DNA of 64,000 nt from Aliiglaciecola sp. 3_MG-2023 (GCF_030548205.1 NZ_JAUORV010000008.1:62001-126000), one strand, 5' to 3'. Positions 1 to 9,473 are shown, counted from the stretch's first letter. Numbers and translations are program-made. The notes: generated by a model from the letters alone, not told the origin.

Positions 1-2
1 CG

Positions 3-341
3 TCTACTAGAGCCGACACTGTTGTAATGGGGCTGTATTTATCATCGCAATTAAATGGCGAAGATATGGATACACTACTGACTCAATTAGCTAAACCAAT
101 AAATCAATATCCAGATGATTTTCAACATTTAATTTCGTCCACTTTTGCTGAAATTGTCACCGAGCGACAAACTCTCAATGAAGAACCCTTGCCTTATACT
201 GCTCAAGAAATTCTACAACTGACTCCCATCGCTTTTATTCGACTGCTTAATGAACGAGCCTACCTACTGTTTGATCAAGATCCTAATGATATTGCCGATA
301 GGATGATCAATGGTGGAGTAGAAGCTGATGATACAGAGTGA
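3..341 (+). CDS. C-terminal part of an unrecognised protein (cut by window edge)
   Basis: The frame is open from base 3 to the TGA at 339-341. The first in-frame ATG (27) has no Shine-Dalgarno sequence before it, so this is probably the last ~112 residues of a longer protein that begins outside the window. The visible part is soluble-looking, rich in Leu, Gln, Asp and Glu, and has no Cys and no membrane segment. I do not recognise a family. It converges on the CDF transporter gene, with a strong hairpin between them. Confidence 0.55.
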   Translation, partial: STRADTVVMGLYLSSQLNGEDMDTLLTQLAKPINQYPDDFQHLISSTFAEIVTERQTLNEEPLPYTAQEILQLTPIAFIRLLNERAYLLFDQDPNDIADRMINGGVEADDTE

Positions 342-386
342 GGCGTTTAGCTGACAGCTTATTATTGCAGGACAATACTGATCGCG

Positions 387-422
387 ATTACAAACCCTGA
401 CTTGCTAATTTGGGTTTGTAAT
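387..422. terminator. Hairpin between convergent genes
   Basis: Perfect 11-bp inverted repeat (ATTACAAACCC, 387-397, and GGGTTTGTAAT, 412-422) with a 14-nt loop, placed between the two convergent genes. Neither side has a clear U-tract, so a role as bidirectional terminator is inferred from position. Confidence 0.5.
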
Positions 423-445
423 TGCAGGTATAAAAGTATTGCTTT

Positions 446-1375
446 CTAGCTATCGCGACATGTTTCGTCTGAAAACTCGAATTCTATTGTGGTATGAGCG
501 AGGTTAAATTGGGCCAATTGAGCATGAAGATCCGCTTTTATTTCTTTCATGATGGGAACGCCAATTTGTTCGTTTAAAACCAAATGTGCAGTCATAACGT
601 GTTGCTCTCCATCCAATGACCAAATGTGTAGATGGTGCACATCATCTACACTACTAGGAGACAACAGAATACGTTTTACGGCTTCACGAGTGGTATTGTC
701 TGGTGTGGCTTGAAGAAAAAGTACCAGGGTCATTTTCAGGTTTTTTAATACATTGATGAGAATAAATAAGGTAAAAGCGATGGATAAAATAGGATCTAAA
801 ATTGGCCAGGGTTTAAACATTAATACAACAGATACTATCAGCACAGCAACCCAGCCTAAAACGTCCTCTATTAAATGCCAATTTAATACCCGTTCATTTA
901 ACGTTCCACCATCACTTAGTTTATAAGCTGCATAACCGTTAACTAAAATACCAAAAATAGCTAAGGCAAACATCCCTTCGGTGTGGGGCATTTCAGGATT
1001 ACTGAGTCTAGGTATGGCTTCAAACATAATCCAAATGGAACCCACAATAAGCACCAAACTATTTACTAATGCACCCAACAATGAAAAACGTTTGAAGCCA
1101 TATGTGAATACCTGATTGGCATCTTTTTCGCCTAGTTTATTCAGGCCCCAAGCAGTACCAATTGCTAAGCTATCGCCTAAATCATGCACCGCATCGGCCA
1201 TAATTGCGGTGCTGTTGGTTAACCATCCCCCAATAAATTCGATGATAGTAAAAGTGACATTTAAAAAAAATGCCCAGCCAATTCGGTTAGACGCCGTATG
1301 CTGATGAGCATGAGCATGAGCATGAGCATGAGCATGAGTATGAGAATGACCTTGCTGATGAGAGTGTTTACCCAT
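446..1375 (-). CDS. Cation diffusion facilitator (CzcD/ZitB-like Zn/Cd efflux)
   Basis: 309-residue CDF-family exporter that would move Zn2+, Cd2+ or similar ions out of the cytoplasm in exchange for protons. The N-terminus is His-rich (GHSHTHAHAHAHAHAHQH, residues ~9-26). It is followed by about six hydrophobic segments with the two metal-site motifs expected of the family, HDLGD in helix 2 (~64-68) and HLIED in helix 5 (~167-171), and a C-terminal cytoplasmic dimerisation domain from ~210 (HHLHIWSLDG). It lies 17 bp downstream of the DUF3703 gene and shares its promoter, which faces a divergent MerR regulator, so it is probably metal-induced. The exact metal cannot be told from sequence. 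Confidence 0.92.
   Translation of the reverse strand: MGKHSHQQGHSHTHAHAHAHAHAHQHTASNRIGWAFFLNVTFTIIEFIGGWLTNSTAIMADAVHDLGDSLAIGTAWGLNKLGEKDANQVFTYGFKRFSLLGALVNSLVLIVGSIWIMFEAIPRLSNPEMPHTEGMFALAIFGILVNGYAAYKLSDGGTLNERVLNWHLIEDVLGWVAVLIVSVVLMFKPWPILDPILSIAFTLFILINVLKNLKMTLVLFLQATPDNTTREAVKRILLSPSSVDDVHHLHIWSLDGEQHVMTAHLVLNEQIGVPIMKEIKADLHAQLAQFNLAHTTIEFEFSDETCRDS
1309..1338 (-). repeat. Hexanucleotide repeat encoding His-Ala
   Basis: Five perfect CATGAG units in a row (1309-1338), flanked by degenerate copies, encode the (HA)n tract in the N-terminus of the CDF transporter. Such a 6-bp repeat can change copy number without breaking the frame, altering the length of the metal-binding tail. Confidence 0.85.
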
Positions 1376-1392
1376 GACGATTTTTGTTTTTC

Positions 1393-1773
1393 CTATTGGT
1401 TTATTCGTTGACGTATTTGTTGTTCTATCTCATCAATAATTTTTTGATTATTTGCAGATATTGGCAAAGGTTTAAAAGGGCTGACATTGGTGCCGCCAGT
1501 ATTACCAGTGGGTATTAAGCCAATCCAGGTTTTTGTCAACGCTCCGACTAGTCGGAATGCCTGACCGGCAATTTCCATCAAACTCAGGGTTATTAAACCA
1601 TGTTTTAGCATTAAGTAATGGACAAGACAATGTAAGTAAGTGGATTTTTGAGCAATGACATGGGCATCTTCTAAAAAGCTAAATGCGTTTTCTAGCTTGC
1701 CATTGTTTTTTGCCTGCTCAGCTAGGACTATTTTATGTTGCACAAAGGGTTTCGCATAATGAGTGTAGTGCAT
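1393..1773 (-). CDS. DUF3703 family protein
   Basis: 126-residue soluble protein matching the DUF3703 pattern: a central LEDAHVIAQKSTYLHCLVHY stretch (~35-54) with His and Cys, then a Gly/Pro-rich TGNTGGTNVSPFKPLPI segment (~88-104). Members of this family are usually encoded beside CDF or heavy-metal efflux genes; their biochemical role is unknown to me. First gene after the MerR-controlled promoter at 1810-1840 and 17 bp ahead of the CDF gene, so it is very likely co-induced by metal. Confidence 0.8.
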   Translation of the reverse strand: MHYTHYAKPFVQHKIVLAEQAKNNGKLENAFSFLEDAHVIAQKSTYLHCLVHYLMLKHGLITLSLMEIAGQAFRLVGALTKTWIGLIPTGNTGGTNVSPFKPLPISANNQKIIDEIEQQIRQRINQ

Positions 1774-1809
1774 TACAGGTCACTCCAATATTGATGACTG
1801 ATAAATACA

Positions 1810-1840
1810 AGTGTAAAGTCTATAGTTACTATAGAGTCAA
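1810..1840 (-). promoter_or_regulatory. MerR-type promoter/operator with 19-bp spacer
   Basis: On the minus strand a -35 TTGACT (1840-1835) and a -10 TACACT (1815-1810) are separated by 19 bp. The spacer contains a perfect 15-bp dyad CTATAGT-T-ACTATAG (1820-1834). Overlong spacers holding a dyad are the hallmark of promoters that MerR-family regulators untwist. It faces the DUF3703-CDF operon and overlaps the start of the divergent merR gene, so that gene is likely autoregulated. Confidence 0.88.
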
Positions 1841-1856
1841 GTTTTCGATGATGGAA

Positions 1857-2246
1857 ATGAAAATAGGTCTAGTTGCTAAAAAATCCGGCTGTTCCGTGCA
1901 AACTATCCGTTTTTATGAAAAACAAGGTTTGCTTAATCAACCACTACGTAACGCGAGTAATTACCGTGCTTATGATGATGATGCATTAAAACAGTTAACC
2001 TTTATTCGTCAATGTCGTTCTCTAGGTATCTCCATAAACGAAATTAAACAACTGATTATTTTGCGAGAAGAGCCAGATAAAAGTTGTGAATCCGTCAATC
2101 AAATGGTCAATCAACATATTCAAGAAGTGTCGAAACGCATGGAAGAATTAGCGCGCTTGCAGCTCGTTTTAACTGAAATTGCATCCTCTTGTTCTGCAGG
2201 TCATTCTATTGGTGAATGCGGTGTATTAAAAAAACTTGATGTATAA
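1857..2246 (+). CDS. MerR-family Cd/Pb/Zn-responsive regulator (CadR/PbrR/ZntR-like)
   Basis: About 129 residues. The N-terminal winged helix-turn-helix (MKIGLVAKKSGCSVQTIRFY) is typical of MerR. The effector region has a Cys after the dimerisation-helix start (EEPDKSCESVN) and a C-terminal Cys-x8-Cys loop (SSCSAGHSIGECGVL), the arrangement of Cd(II)/Pb(II) and Zn(II) sensors. In-frame ATGs at 1848, 1851 and 1857 are possible; 1857 gives the family's usual N-terminus. It is divergent from the DUF3703-CDF operon and the operator lies between, so it should activate metal efflux. Confidence 0.9.
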   Translation: MKIGLVAKKSGCSVQTIRFYEKQGLLNQPLRNASNYRAYDDDALKQLTFIRQCRSLGISINEIKQLIILREEPDKSCESVNQMVNQHIQEVSKRMEELARLQLVLTEIASSCSAGHSIGECGVLKKLDV

Positions 2247-2280
2247 ACAGTTGAAAATCATATACCATTTTTAAATCTAA

Positions 2281-2646
<366 letters not shown>

Positions 2647-3135
2647 CGCTACTGATATTAATGGGTTACGCTAGGGTGGTGTTAATCAATAATGGCGCTT
2701 TCCCTTAGCTGCTACTACTCGACGAAAAGAAGATGAATGTTAAGTTGAAATTGGATTAAGTCACTAAGGTTGTTTTGGGGTGATAATAGTCGAAGTACAT
2801 CAATTTCCTTTGCTAAAAATCTATGAAATTTTAGCCAAGTAAAAAACAGCCGATATTGAATGATAGCTAACCTAAAAGGATCTGGCCCTTTTGTAGACTC
2901 AATATTTGTAAATCGAGTGGATAGCCTCAGTGAACACAAAGCCAATCAAAACATTCAAAGCACTCAATGAATCAACCTCTAAGTAATTGATAGTTAAAGT
3001 ATTTGATGTGTATGTTAATTAATTGTTAAAAGCGATTAGGGTAATCTATTTTTCCAATAACCAAACGCACCTCAGACGTTGATTTTAGGTCTATAGTTTG
3101 TTTGCACTCATACAAACCGACTACAGGACTTAACC
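2647..3135. other. Intergenic region before katG
   Basis: 489 bp without a convincing gene. A 76-codon TTG-started frame on the minus strand (2715-2945) has no ribosome binding site and unremarkable composition, and I do not accept it. The last ~150 bp are AT-rich and must hold the katG promoter; I could not identify an OxyR site with confidence. Confidence 0.5.
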
Positions 3136-5364
3136 ATGTTCAAACGTACGCTTCCTATTGTTGCCGCTATTTCTATTGCTTTATCGCCAGGGCTGGCTAC
3201 CTATTCAGTAAGTGCTTCTGAAACTCAAAAAAATATGCATTTTTGGTGGCCGGATAAACTCAATTTACAGCCTCTACGGCAGCACGATCCGCGCTCAAAC
3301 CCATATGGAAATGAGTTCAATTATGCTGAGGCATTTAAAACACTCGATCTTGATGCAGTAAAAAAAGATATTAAGGCTGTTTTGACAAACTCCCAGCCAT
3401 GGTGGCCAGCCGACTATGGGCATTATGGGCCTTTTTTCGTGCGCATGGCGTGGCATAGCACTGGTACCTACAGAATGTCTGATGGCAGAGGCGGGGGCGC
3501 TGGTGGACAGCAGCGATTTGAACCCCTCAATAGTTGGCCAGATAATGTCAGTTTAGACAAAGCAAGGCGCTTACTATGGCCAATAAAACAAAAATACGGC
3601 CGAAAAATTTCTTGGGCTGATTTGATGGTATTAACTGGGAATGTTGCCATGGAATCAATGGGCTTTACGATTTATGGTTTTGCAGGGGGCCGCGAAGATG
3701 ATTGGGAACCGGATATGGTCTTTTGGGGACCAGAAACGACTTGGTTAGCTGACGAGCGCTACAGCGGTGAGCGGGAACTGCAAAAGCCCCTTGCCGCAGT
3801 GCAGATGGGACTGATTTATGTCAACCCAGAGGGGCCTAATGGCAACCCTGATCCATTGCTCGCGGCAAAAGATATTCGAGATACCTTTGGTCGCATGGCA
3901 ATGAATGACGAAGAGACTGTGGCGCTAATTGCTGGTGGGCATACATTTGGAAAAGCCCATGGAGCGCACAAACCCGAAGAATGCTTGGATGCAGAACCCG
4001 CTGCTGCCGGTATTGAAGAACAGGGATTGGGTTGGAAAAACAAATGTGGCAAAGGCCATTCAGAAGACACTATCACCAGCGGTCTCGAAGGTGCATGGTC
4101 GGTTAATCCAACGGCTTGGACAAGTCAATATTTAGACAATTTATTTGGCTTCGAATGGGTTAAAACCAAAAGCCCAGCAGGCGCGACACAATGGATACCA
4201 AAAGACAACGCTGGAGCAAACTTAGTACCCGACGCCCATGACGCGTCTAAACGTCATGCACCCATTATGTTTACCACAGACTTGTCGTTAAAGGTTGACC
4301 CTATTTATCGGGAGATTGCTAAACGTTTTCAAGAGGATCCTAAAGAGTTCGAATTAGCGTTTTCTAAAGCCTGGTTCAAATTAACCCATCGGGATATGGG
4401 GCCGCGTTCGCGCTATGTTGGAGAAGATGGGCCAAAAGTCGACTTAATTTGGCAAGACCCCTTGCCCCAAGTGGATTACAAAATCATAAGTGACAGGGAT
4501 ATTAGAAAGCTTAAAACGGCAATACTTGATACAGATTTATCCATTGCTGATCTGGTTACAACCGCCTGGGCCTCAGCAGCTAGTTTTAGAGCCACTGATA
4601 TGCGTGGCGGTGCTAATGGTGCGCGAATTCGACTCGCGCCTCAAAAGGATTGGGAAGTCAATAATCCCCAGCAATTGTCACGGGTTTTAGCTACGTTAGA
4701 GTCCGTTCAAAACGAGTTCAACAGAAAATTAAAACGAGGCAAAAAAGTATCCTTGGCAGATGTCATCGTTCTAGGTGGCGCCGCAGCAATTGAAAAAGCA
4801 GCCAAAAATGCAGGCTTTGACGTTGACGTTCCTTTTTACCCTGGCAGAGTCGATGCTACTCAAGCACAAACTGACGCCGCGTCCTTTGCCGTCCTAGAAC
4901 CCGCTGCAGATGGTTTTAGAAACTATTACGCAACAAGCGCCGCTTATTCACCTGCTGTTAAGTTAGTGGATAGGGCAAATACCCTCAATCTAACGGTGCC
5001 TGAAATGACCGTACTGGTGGGAGGAATGCGAACCATGGGAGCTAATGCAGATCTAAGTAAACATGGGGTTCTGACTGAGGATACGAATAGTTTAAATAAT
5101 GATTTCTTCATTAATTTGCTTGATATGTCCACTAAGTGGAGCAAGTCCAATGACCAAGAGGGACTATATGAAGGTAGAGACTGGGAAAGTGGGAAGTTGA
5201 AATGGACAGCAACCCCTGTTGATCTTATTTTCGGTTCAAATTCAGAGTTGCGAGCTGTCTCTGAAGCCTATGCTTCTGATGATGGAAAACAACAGTTTGT
5301 CGATGATTTTGTTAAGGCTTGGTCAAAGGTAATGACAGCGGATCGTTTTGATATCCAGCAGTGA
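3136..5364 (+). CDS. katG: Catalase-peroxidase with signal peptide
   Basis: 742-residue haem enzyme that breaks down hydrogen peroxide. Residues 1-28 form a Sec signal peptide (positive n-region, hydrophobic core, cleavage near VSA-SE), so it should act in the periplasm, unlike ordinary cytoplasmic KatG. Two peroxidase domains are present. The N-terminal active one has the distal RMAWHS motif, the Tyr of IYVNPEG and the Met of RMAMND that form the Trp-Tyr-Met adduct, and the proximal His in [11 protein letters not shown]. The C-terminal domain is the inactive copy. Single gene with its own terminator at 5387-5407. Confidence 0.96.
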   Translation: MFKRTLPIVAAISIALSPGLATYSVSASETQKNMHFWWPDKLNLQPLRQHDPRSNPYGNEFNYAEAFKTLDLDAVKKDIKAVLTNSQPWWPADYGHYGPFFVRMAWHSTGTYRMSDGRGGGAGGQQRFEPLNSWPDNVSLDKARRLLWPIKQKYGRKISWADLMVLTGNVAMESMGFTIYGFAGGREDDWEPDMVFWGPETTWLADERYSGERELQKPLAAVQMGLIYVNPEGPNGNPDPLLAAKDIRDTFGRMAMNDEETVALIAGGHTFGKAHGAHKPEECLDAEPAAAGIEEQGLGWKNKCGKGHSEDTITSGLEGAWSVNPTAWTSQYLDNLFGFEWVKTKSPAGATQWIPKDNAGANLVPDAHDASKRHAPIMFTTDLSLKVDPIYREIAKRFQEDPKEFELAFSKAWFKLTHRDMGPRSRYVGEDGPKVDLIWQDPLPQVDYKIISDRDIRKLKTAILDTDLSIADLVTTAWASAASFRATDMRGGANGARIRLAPQKDWEVNNPQQLSRVLATLESVQNEFNRKLKRGKKVSLADVIVLGGAAAIEKAAKNAGFDVDVPFYPGRVDATQAQTDAASFAVLEPAADGFRNYYATSAAYSPAVKLVDRANTLNLTVPEMTVLVGGMRTMGANADLSKHGVLTEDTNSLNNDFFINLLDMSTKWSKSNDQEGLYEGRDWESGKLKWTATPVDLIFGSNSELRAVSEAYASDDGKQQFVDDFVKAWSKVMTADRFDIQQ

Positions 5365-5386
5365 TCAATAATCTCGGATAATTTAG

Positions 5387-5407
5387 CGGCAACCATTATG
5401 GTTGCCG
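5387..5407 (+). terminator. Terminator after katG
   Basis: Perfect 9-bp stem CGGCAACCA / TGGTTGCCG with a 3-nt loop, followed by a T-rich tail, 23 bp after the katG stop codon. Confidence 0.85.
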
Positions 5408-5457
5408 TGTTTATCTTTTCTATTTTGCTTGTGCCCGCTTAACCTAGCGCTTAGCGG

Positions 5458-5967
5458 TTAATTATATGCACCGCTTGAATAAATTAGCTCATAGCTGTGG
5501 CTATAAATTTCTAAAATATTGCCAAAAGGGTCTTCCATATAAATCATCCGATATGGCTTTTCACCAGGGTAATAATAACGTGGTTCTGGCATACGTTTCT
5601 TACCTCCCGCAGCGACTATTTGTTCAGCTAACCCTTCTACGTCTGGATCTTGAACACAAAAGTGGAAGATACCCGTTTTCCAATATTCGAAGTTATTATC
5701 TGGATTTTGTTGATTGTTAAACTCAAAAATTTCCACACCTACTCGATCACCTGTGGATAAATGGGCTATTTTGAAGCTCTTCCAGCCAGCACCAAACACA
5801 TCAGTACACATTTCACCGATGGGGCTAGTGTCTTCGAGTATTTCTGTGGGTTCCATTATCAAATACCAACCTAGGGTCTTGGTATAAAATTCGACGGCTT
5901 TTTCTAAGTTTGGCACTGAAATTCCAATGTGCGAGAAGGCACGTGGGTATTGTTTGTTAGGTATCAT
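5458..5967 (-). CDS. VOC superfamily (glyoxalase/lyase-like) protein
   Basis: 169 residues from the ATG at 5967, which has a GGAG ribosome binding site 9 bp upstream; an earlier ATG at 6006 would add 13 residues but lacks one. Paired beta-alpha-beta-beta-beta modules typical of vicinal oxygen chelate metalloenzymes are visible: FSHIGISVPNLEKAVEFY near the N-terminus, GVEIFEF, FHFCVQD and EDPFGNILEIY, giving the His/Glu metal ligands. The substrate is unknown; annotation as lactoylglutathione lyase would be over-precise. Divergent from a LysR regulator 101 bp away that probably controls it. Confidence 0.85.
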   Translation of the reverse strand: MIPNKQYPRAFSHIGISVPNLEKAVEFYTKTLGWYLIMEPTEILEDTSPIGEMCTDVFGAGWKSFKIAHLSTGDRVGVEIFEFNNQQNPDNNFEYWKTGIFHFCVQDPDVEGLAEQIVAAGGKKRMPEPRYYYPGEKPYRMIYMEDPFGNILEIYSHSYELIYSSGAYN

Positions 5968-6034
5968 TGTTGCTGACTCCATAGTCTGTTTTAACTTGGA
6001 ATCCATACTACAAAGTATTTTATATTGTGGTAAA

Positions 6035-6059
6035 TTATCAATAATTATTATTTTGATAA
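6035..6059. promoter_or_regulatory. Candidate LysR-type operator
   Basis: TTATCA and TGATAA form a perfect 6-bp inverted repeat around 13 AT-only bases, in the divergent space between the VOC gene and the LysR gene and 10 bp before the LysR start codon. Position and shape suit an autoregulatory LysR binding site; this is inference. Confidence 0.5.
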
Positions 6060-6068
6060 CAAAATTTT

Positions 6069-6962
6069 ATGAAGTTAAATCCTGTTTGGTTAAATACCTT
6101 TAAAACCTTAATAGAAAATCGCCACTTCACCCGCACAGCTGAGGTGTTGCACATGACCCAACCTGGCGTGAGTCAACATATTCAGAAGTTAGAAGCGGCT
6201 TGCGGTTATGATTTAATAAAACGACAAAAAAAATCATTTGATATAACCCACTCAGGAGAGCTGTTGTACAACTATATTTTAACCAGTCAACAGCATGAAT
6301 CTGATTTTTTTGAGACCTTAGGGGCTAACGACAAAACCGCTGGAACTTGCGCGTTATCCTGTTCTGGTTCTTTGGCTACGTTACTATATTCTAGTTTTAT
6401 TGAGCTGCAAAAAAAGTACGAAAATTTGGTTATACATTTAGAAGCAGCACCGAATAACCGAATTTTACAGCAAATTAGCAATGGTCAAACGGATTTAGGT
6501 ATTGTAACTCAAAAGCCCGATCCTCTGCTTTTTTCAAGTGAAATTATAGGCAAAGAGGAGCTGGTTTTGGTGTTTCCTTCTACTAAATCACTGGGCTGGG
6601 ATACCCTGGCAGATGAGATAACAAAGTTAGGGTTAATTCGCCATCCAGATATTGACCATTACCTACGTTTGTACCTTGCCCATTGTGATGAAACGATTTT
6701 GACCAACTTAGATGTGCGTAATATAAAAACCAAAGGTTATGTGAATCAGATACATCAAATTTTGTTGCCGGTTTCCCAAGGGTTGGGTTTTACCGTATTG
6801 CCGCGAAGCACAGTCAATAACTTTGCATTAGCCAGGGGATTAAAAATTTTGGACATCAATAGCGTTGTCGCGGAGACCTTATATTTAGTTAAAAAGCGTA
6901 ATCGCCATATGCCAGCAAGGTTTGAAATGATTAAAAGCCAAATTAAAAGGTCACTCAATTGA
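6069..6962 (+). CDS. LysR-family transcriptional regulator
   Basis: 297 residues, the usual LTTR length. The N-terminal helix-turn-helix is clear (NRHFTRTAEVLHMTQPGVSQHIQKLE, residues ~17-42). A C-terminal periplasmic-binding-like effector domain follows (~90-290), including a PVSQGLGFTVLPRS stretch near the end. Divergent to the VOC-family gene, the most likely target. The effector is unknown. Confidence 0.92.
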   Translation: MKLNPVWLNTFKTLIENRHFTRTAEVLHMTQPGVSQHIQKLEAACGYDLIKRQKKSFDITHSGELLYNYILTSQQHESDFFETLGANDKTAGTCALSCSGSLATLLYSSFIELQKKYENLVIHLEAAPNNRILQQISNGQTDLGIVTQKPDPLLFSSEIIGKEELVLVFPSTKSLGWDTLADEITKLGLIRHPDIDHYLRLYLAHCDETILTNLDVRNIKTKGYVNQIHQILLPVSQGLGFTVLPRSTVNNFALARGLKILDINSVVAETLYLVKKRNRHMPARFEMIKSQIKRSLN

Positions 6963-6982
6963 ATGGCTGAAAGATAACATCA

Positions 6983-7004
6983 AGGTCATTTTTTAAAGTG
7001 ACCT
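6983..7004 (+). terminator. Weak hairpin after the LysR gene
   Basis: AGGTCA / TGACCT stem with a 10-nt loop, 21 bp after the stop codon and followed by a moderately T-rich stretch. A plausible but weak terminator. Confidence 0.4.
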
Positions 7005-7177
7005 ATTGGGTTTTGATTTATTGTTCTCTTGGTCTTAGCTTTAATATCAAATTTGTATCAAAAAATTCACATTTCTCATTCCCCCATTGACTAGGATCAA
7101 TACGAGTTTGTTAAAAAGTGCTTTACTTAAAGCTAGGGCAGGGGTTCGTCCTATTAGATTTCAGTGTGAGGTGATCC

Positions 7178-8557
7178 ATGTCTACGCAGCAAATAAATAT
7201 TAATGAAATTCTTGATGATACCTATGTTGTGCTGCTCGCGGGAGGTCAGGGGAGCAGGTTGCATGAGTTAACTGAGTCCAGAGCTAAACCTGCTTTGGAG
7301 TTTGGTTGTACCCATCGAATTATTGATTTCCCGCTGTCAAATTGCGCCAACTCAGGACTTAAAAGAATTGCTGTTGTGACTCAATATAAAGCCCAAAGCC
7401 TGATACGACATTTGGTCAACGGGTGGACGAATTACCAAAGAGGGTTTAATACTTTTCTGGAAATTATGCCAGCGTCTCAGCAACTTAATACCGACTGGTA
7501 TAGTGGAACTGCCAATGCACTTTACCAAAACTTAGCATTTTTGAAGTCTAGTAACGCAAAATTCATTTTGGTTTTATCCGGTGATCATATATATAAAATG
7601 GATTATCGAACATTATTAGCCGATCACGTACGTTCAAAAGCAGATATGACAGTGTCATGTATTGAGATGCCTAAAATTGAAGCTGCAGGTAAATTTGGTG
7701 TGATGAATGTTGATAGTTGCGACAGGATCATCTCATTCGAAGAAAAACCCCAGGATCCCCAATGTTTGCAAGACTCCCCTGGAAATGTTTTAGCCTCAAT
7801 GGGGAATTATGTATTTTCCATGGACTTTCTCACCCAGCAATTGGAAAAAGATGCCAATGATGTTGGTTCACAGCATGATTTCGGCAAAGATATTATTCCC
7901 AAAATCATTCAACAATCCCATATACACGCCTATCGTTTTCATACACAAAGTGATGAAAAAGAAGTTTATTGGAAAGATGTCGGTACTATTGATGCCTATT
8001 GGCAGGCAAATATGGCGTTGTTAGGGCCTCATCCTGCGGCAAAAGTAAATGATGTCCACTGGCCAATTTGGAGTAACCCCAGCTGCCATGCACCCACTCA
8101 AATTGTTAGTGACGAATTAGGGCGAAGTGCACGGATAAAAGATTCACTCTTGGCAAACGGTACATTTTTACAATTCTGCTCTATCAGTGGTTCTTTATTA
8201 TGCACCAATGTGAGGGTTGAAGAGGGAGCAAACTTAGTTGATTCGGTGATTTTACCCAATGTAACTATTGGCAAAAATGTTCGGGTAACTCGATGCATTA
8301 TTGATCAAAATTGTCATATTCCAGATGGTCTTAAAATTGGCATCAATATGCAAGAGGATAAAAAACGAGGCTTTCGAATTAGTCCAAAAGGGATTAGGCT
8401 AGTCACTCAGGCTATGATAGATAATTTAGTTTCCATTCAGCAGTATGAACATAACCAATCTAGTGCTCAAAAACGAACTGAAATTGATGAAACCGTAAAC
8501 CTTGGGCCACATATAGTTGAACTTGAAAATGAAATTAGTCAACGGCCAATTTTATAA
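7178..8557 (+). CDS. glgC: Glucose-1-phosphate adenylyltransferase
   Basis: 459 residues. Makes ADP-glucose from glucose-1-phosphate and ATP, the committed step of bacterial glycogen synthesis. The nucleotidyltransferase domain has LLAGGQGSRLHELT (~19-32), KPALEFG, the SGDHIYKMDY substrate segment and YWKDVGTIDAYW. The C-terminal ~130 residues form the left-handed beta-helix with hexapeptide-like repeats seen in GlgC. Good ribosome binding site (GAGGTGATCC before ATG 7178). It stands alone, with no glgA/B/P nearby, so regulation by operon partners cannot be inferred. Confidence 0.94.
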   Translation: MSTQQININEILDDTYVVLLAGGQGSRLHELTESRAKPALEFGCTHRIIDFPLSNCANSGLKRIAVVTQYKAQSLIRHLVNGWTNYQRGFNTFLEIMPASQQLNTDWYSGTANALYQNLAFLKSSNAKFILVLSGDHIYKMDYRTLLADHVRSKADMTVSCIEMPKIEAAGKFGVMNVDSCDRIISFEEKPQDPQCLQDSPGNVLASMGNYVFSMDFLTQQLEKDANDVGSQHDFGKDIIPKIIQQSHIHAYRFHTQSDEKEVYWKDVGTIDAYWQANMALLGPHPAAKVNDVHWPIWSNPSCHAPTQIVSDELGRSARIKDSLLANGTFLQFCSISGSLLCTNVRVEEGANLVDSVILPNVTIGKNVRVTRCIIDQNCHIPDGLKIGINMQEDKKRGFRISPKGIRLVTQAMIDNLVSIQQYEHNQSSAQKRTEIDETVNLGPHIVELENEISQRPIL

Positions 8558-8623
8558 ATATCAATTAAACATCGTATTCATGGTTTTTGTAACCAAAGAC
8601 AGAAAATAACAATAGGAGGCACC

Positions 8624-8971
8624 ATGCTAAAAACGATTCCTGATCTACTACAAGAAGCGAGACAAAATGTCCGAACTATAACTGCCAAAGAAGCGAATGC
8701 TGAGCGAGAACAGAATAATGGAATCATTATCGATGTGCGAGAGCCGGCAGAATTTGAAGCTGGTTCTGCAAGTGGCGCTGTGAATGTCCCAAGAGGACTG
8801 TTGGAAGTCAAGATGCTAGAGATGGAGAAAGATCCTAATCGTCCTATTTACTTGCATTGTGCGTCTTCATTGCGCGCCGCACTTGGAGCGGAACAATTGG
8901 CAAGAGTGGGTTATCAAAACGTCAGTGTGATCACCTGCTCCATGGATGATATTAAAAAAGCGTGTTGCTAA
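8624..8971 (+). CDS. Rhodanese-domain protein
   Basis: 115-residue single rhodanese domain, probably a sulfur carrier or sulfurtransferase in the cytoplasm. The start of the fold is GIIIDVREPAEFEAGSASGA (~42-61) and the active-site loop is HCASSLRA with the catalytic Cys. The start has an excellent AGGAGG ribosome binding site. It sits 66 bp after glgC and may be read through from it. No signal peptide. Partner and sulfur acceptor are unknown. Confidence 0.9.
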   Translation: MLKTIPDLLQEARQNVRTITAKEANAEREQNNGIIIDVREPAEFEAGSASGAVNVPRGLLEVKMLEMEKDPNRPIYLHCASSLRAALGAEQLARVGYQNVSVITCSMDDIKKACC

Positions 8972-9053
8972 CTGAATACGTGATGCTAAGTATGAAGTCA
9001 GAGCATAGTTATCTGTCACACTAAACCAAAGGTTAGCTTAATAACACAGCAAC

Positions 9054-9077
9054 AGGGGGCTACTTGAAATGCCCCCT
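9054..9077. terminator. GC-rich hairpin after the rhodanese gene
   Basis: AGGGGGC / GCCCCCT stem with a 10-nt loop. It lies 83 bp past the rhodanese stop and 14 bp past the stop of the minus-strand remnant ORF. No good U-tract on either side. Confidence 0.4.
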
Positions 9078-9090
9078 AGCGATAAGGAAA

Positions 9091-9315
9091 TCACTCCGTC
9101 ATGGTTTTGGCTTCTGATTCAAATATTTCAGCGATGTTCAAGGTCATGTGTTTATCTTTTGCTTTCAATATATAGACCCATTGTTTGTCACAAATACACT
9201 TACTTATTTCATTAAGTAAGTGTATTTGGCGATTTTGCGAGTTTAAATCCCTTTGTTTAATGATTAATCTTACTTTGATGTGTTGTGCTAAACCTGTGAG
9301 AAATTGAATGTTTAA
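9091..9315 (-). pseudogene. Start-less reading frame, possible gene remnant
   Basis: A 74-codon minus-strand frame with no good start codon runs from just after a TAG (9318-9316) to TGA at 9093-9091. Its translation has a protein-like composition (for example CDKQWVYILKAKDKHMTLNI, then IFESEAKTMTE at the end) and it is followed by a hairpin, as a real gene end would be. I do not recognise the family. It may be the surviving C-terminus of a lost gene, or chance. The frame contains the 16-bp inverted repeat at 9191-9228. Confidence 0.3.
9191..9228. repeat. 16-bp perfect inverted repeat
   Basis: CAAATACACTTACTTA (9191-9206) and its exact reverse complement (9213-9228) are separated by only 6 nt. 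It has no T-run, so it is not an ordinary terminator. It could form a cruciform or a long RNA hairpin, or bind a dimeric regulator; function unknown. Confidence 0.85.
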
Positions 9316-9357
9316 CTAGAAGCCCAGTTTGAATCCCTGAGTTTCCTAAGGGATAGA

Positions 9358-9393
9358 GTGAACTAAGGTAAACTACATTCATCGTGAACTAAG
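9358..9393 (+). repeat. Direct repeats upstream of the ABC operon
   Basis: GTGAACTAAG occurs at 9358-9367 and again at 9384-9393, a 26-bp period, about 80-115 bp before the ABC ATPase start. Tandem sites of this kind can be regulator binding sites; no regulator is recognised. Confidence 0.4.
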
Positions 9394-9473
9394 ATAGATT
9401 CAACCATAAGCGTTTGTTTCTGAAGCAGTGACAAGATAAAGTGAATGCAAACAACAGCATAGAAACAGGTTTT

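Noticed and set aside
2715-2945. 76-codon minus-strand frame before katG
   Set aside because: TTG start, no ribosome binding site, no recognisable pattern.
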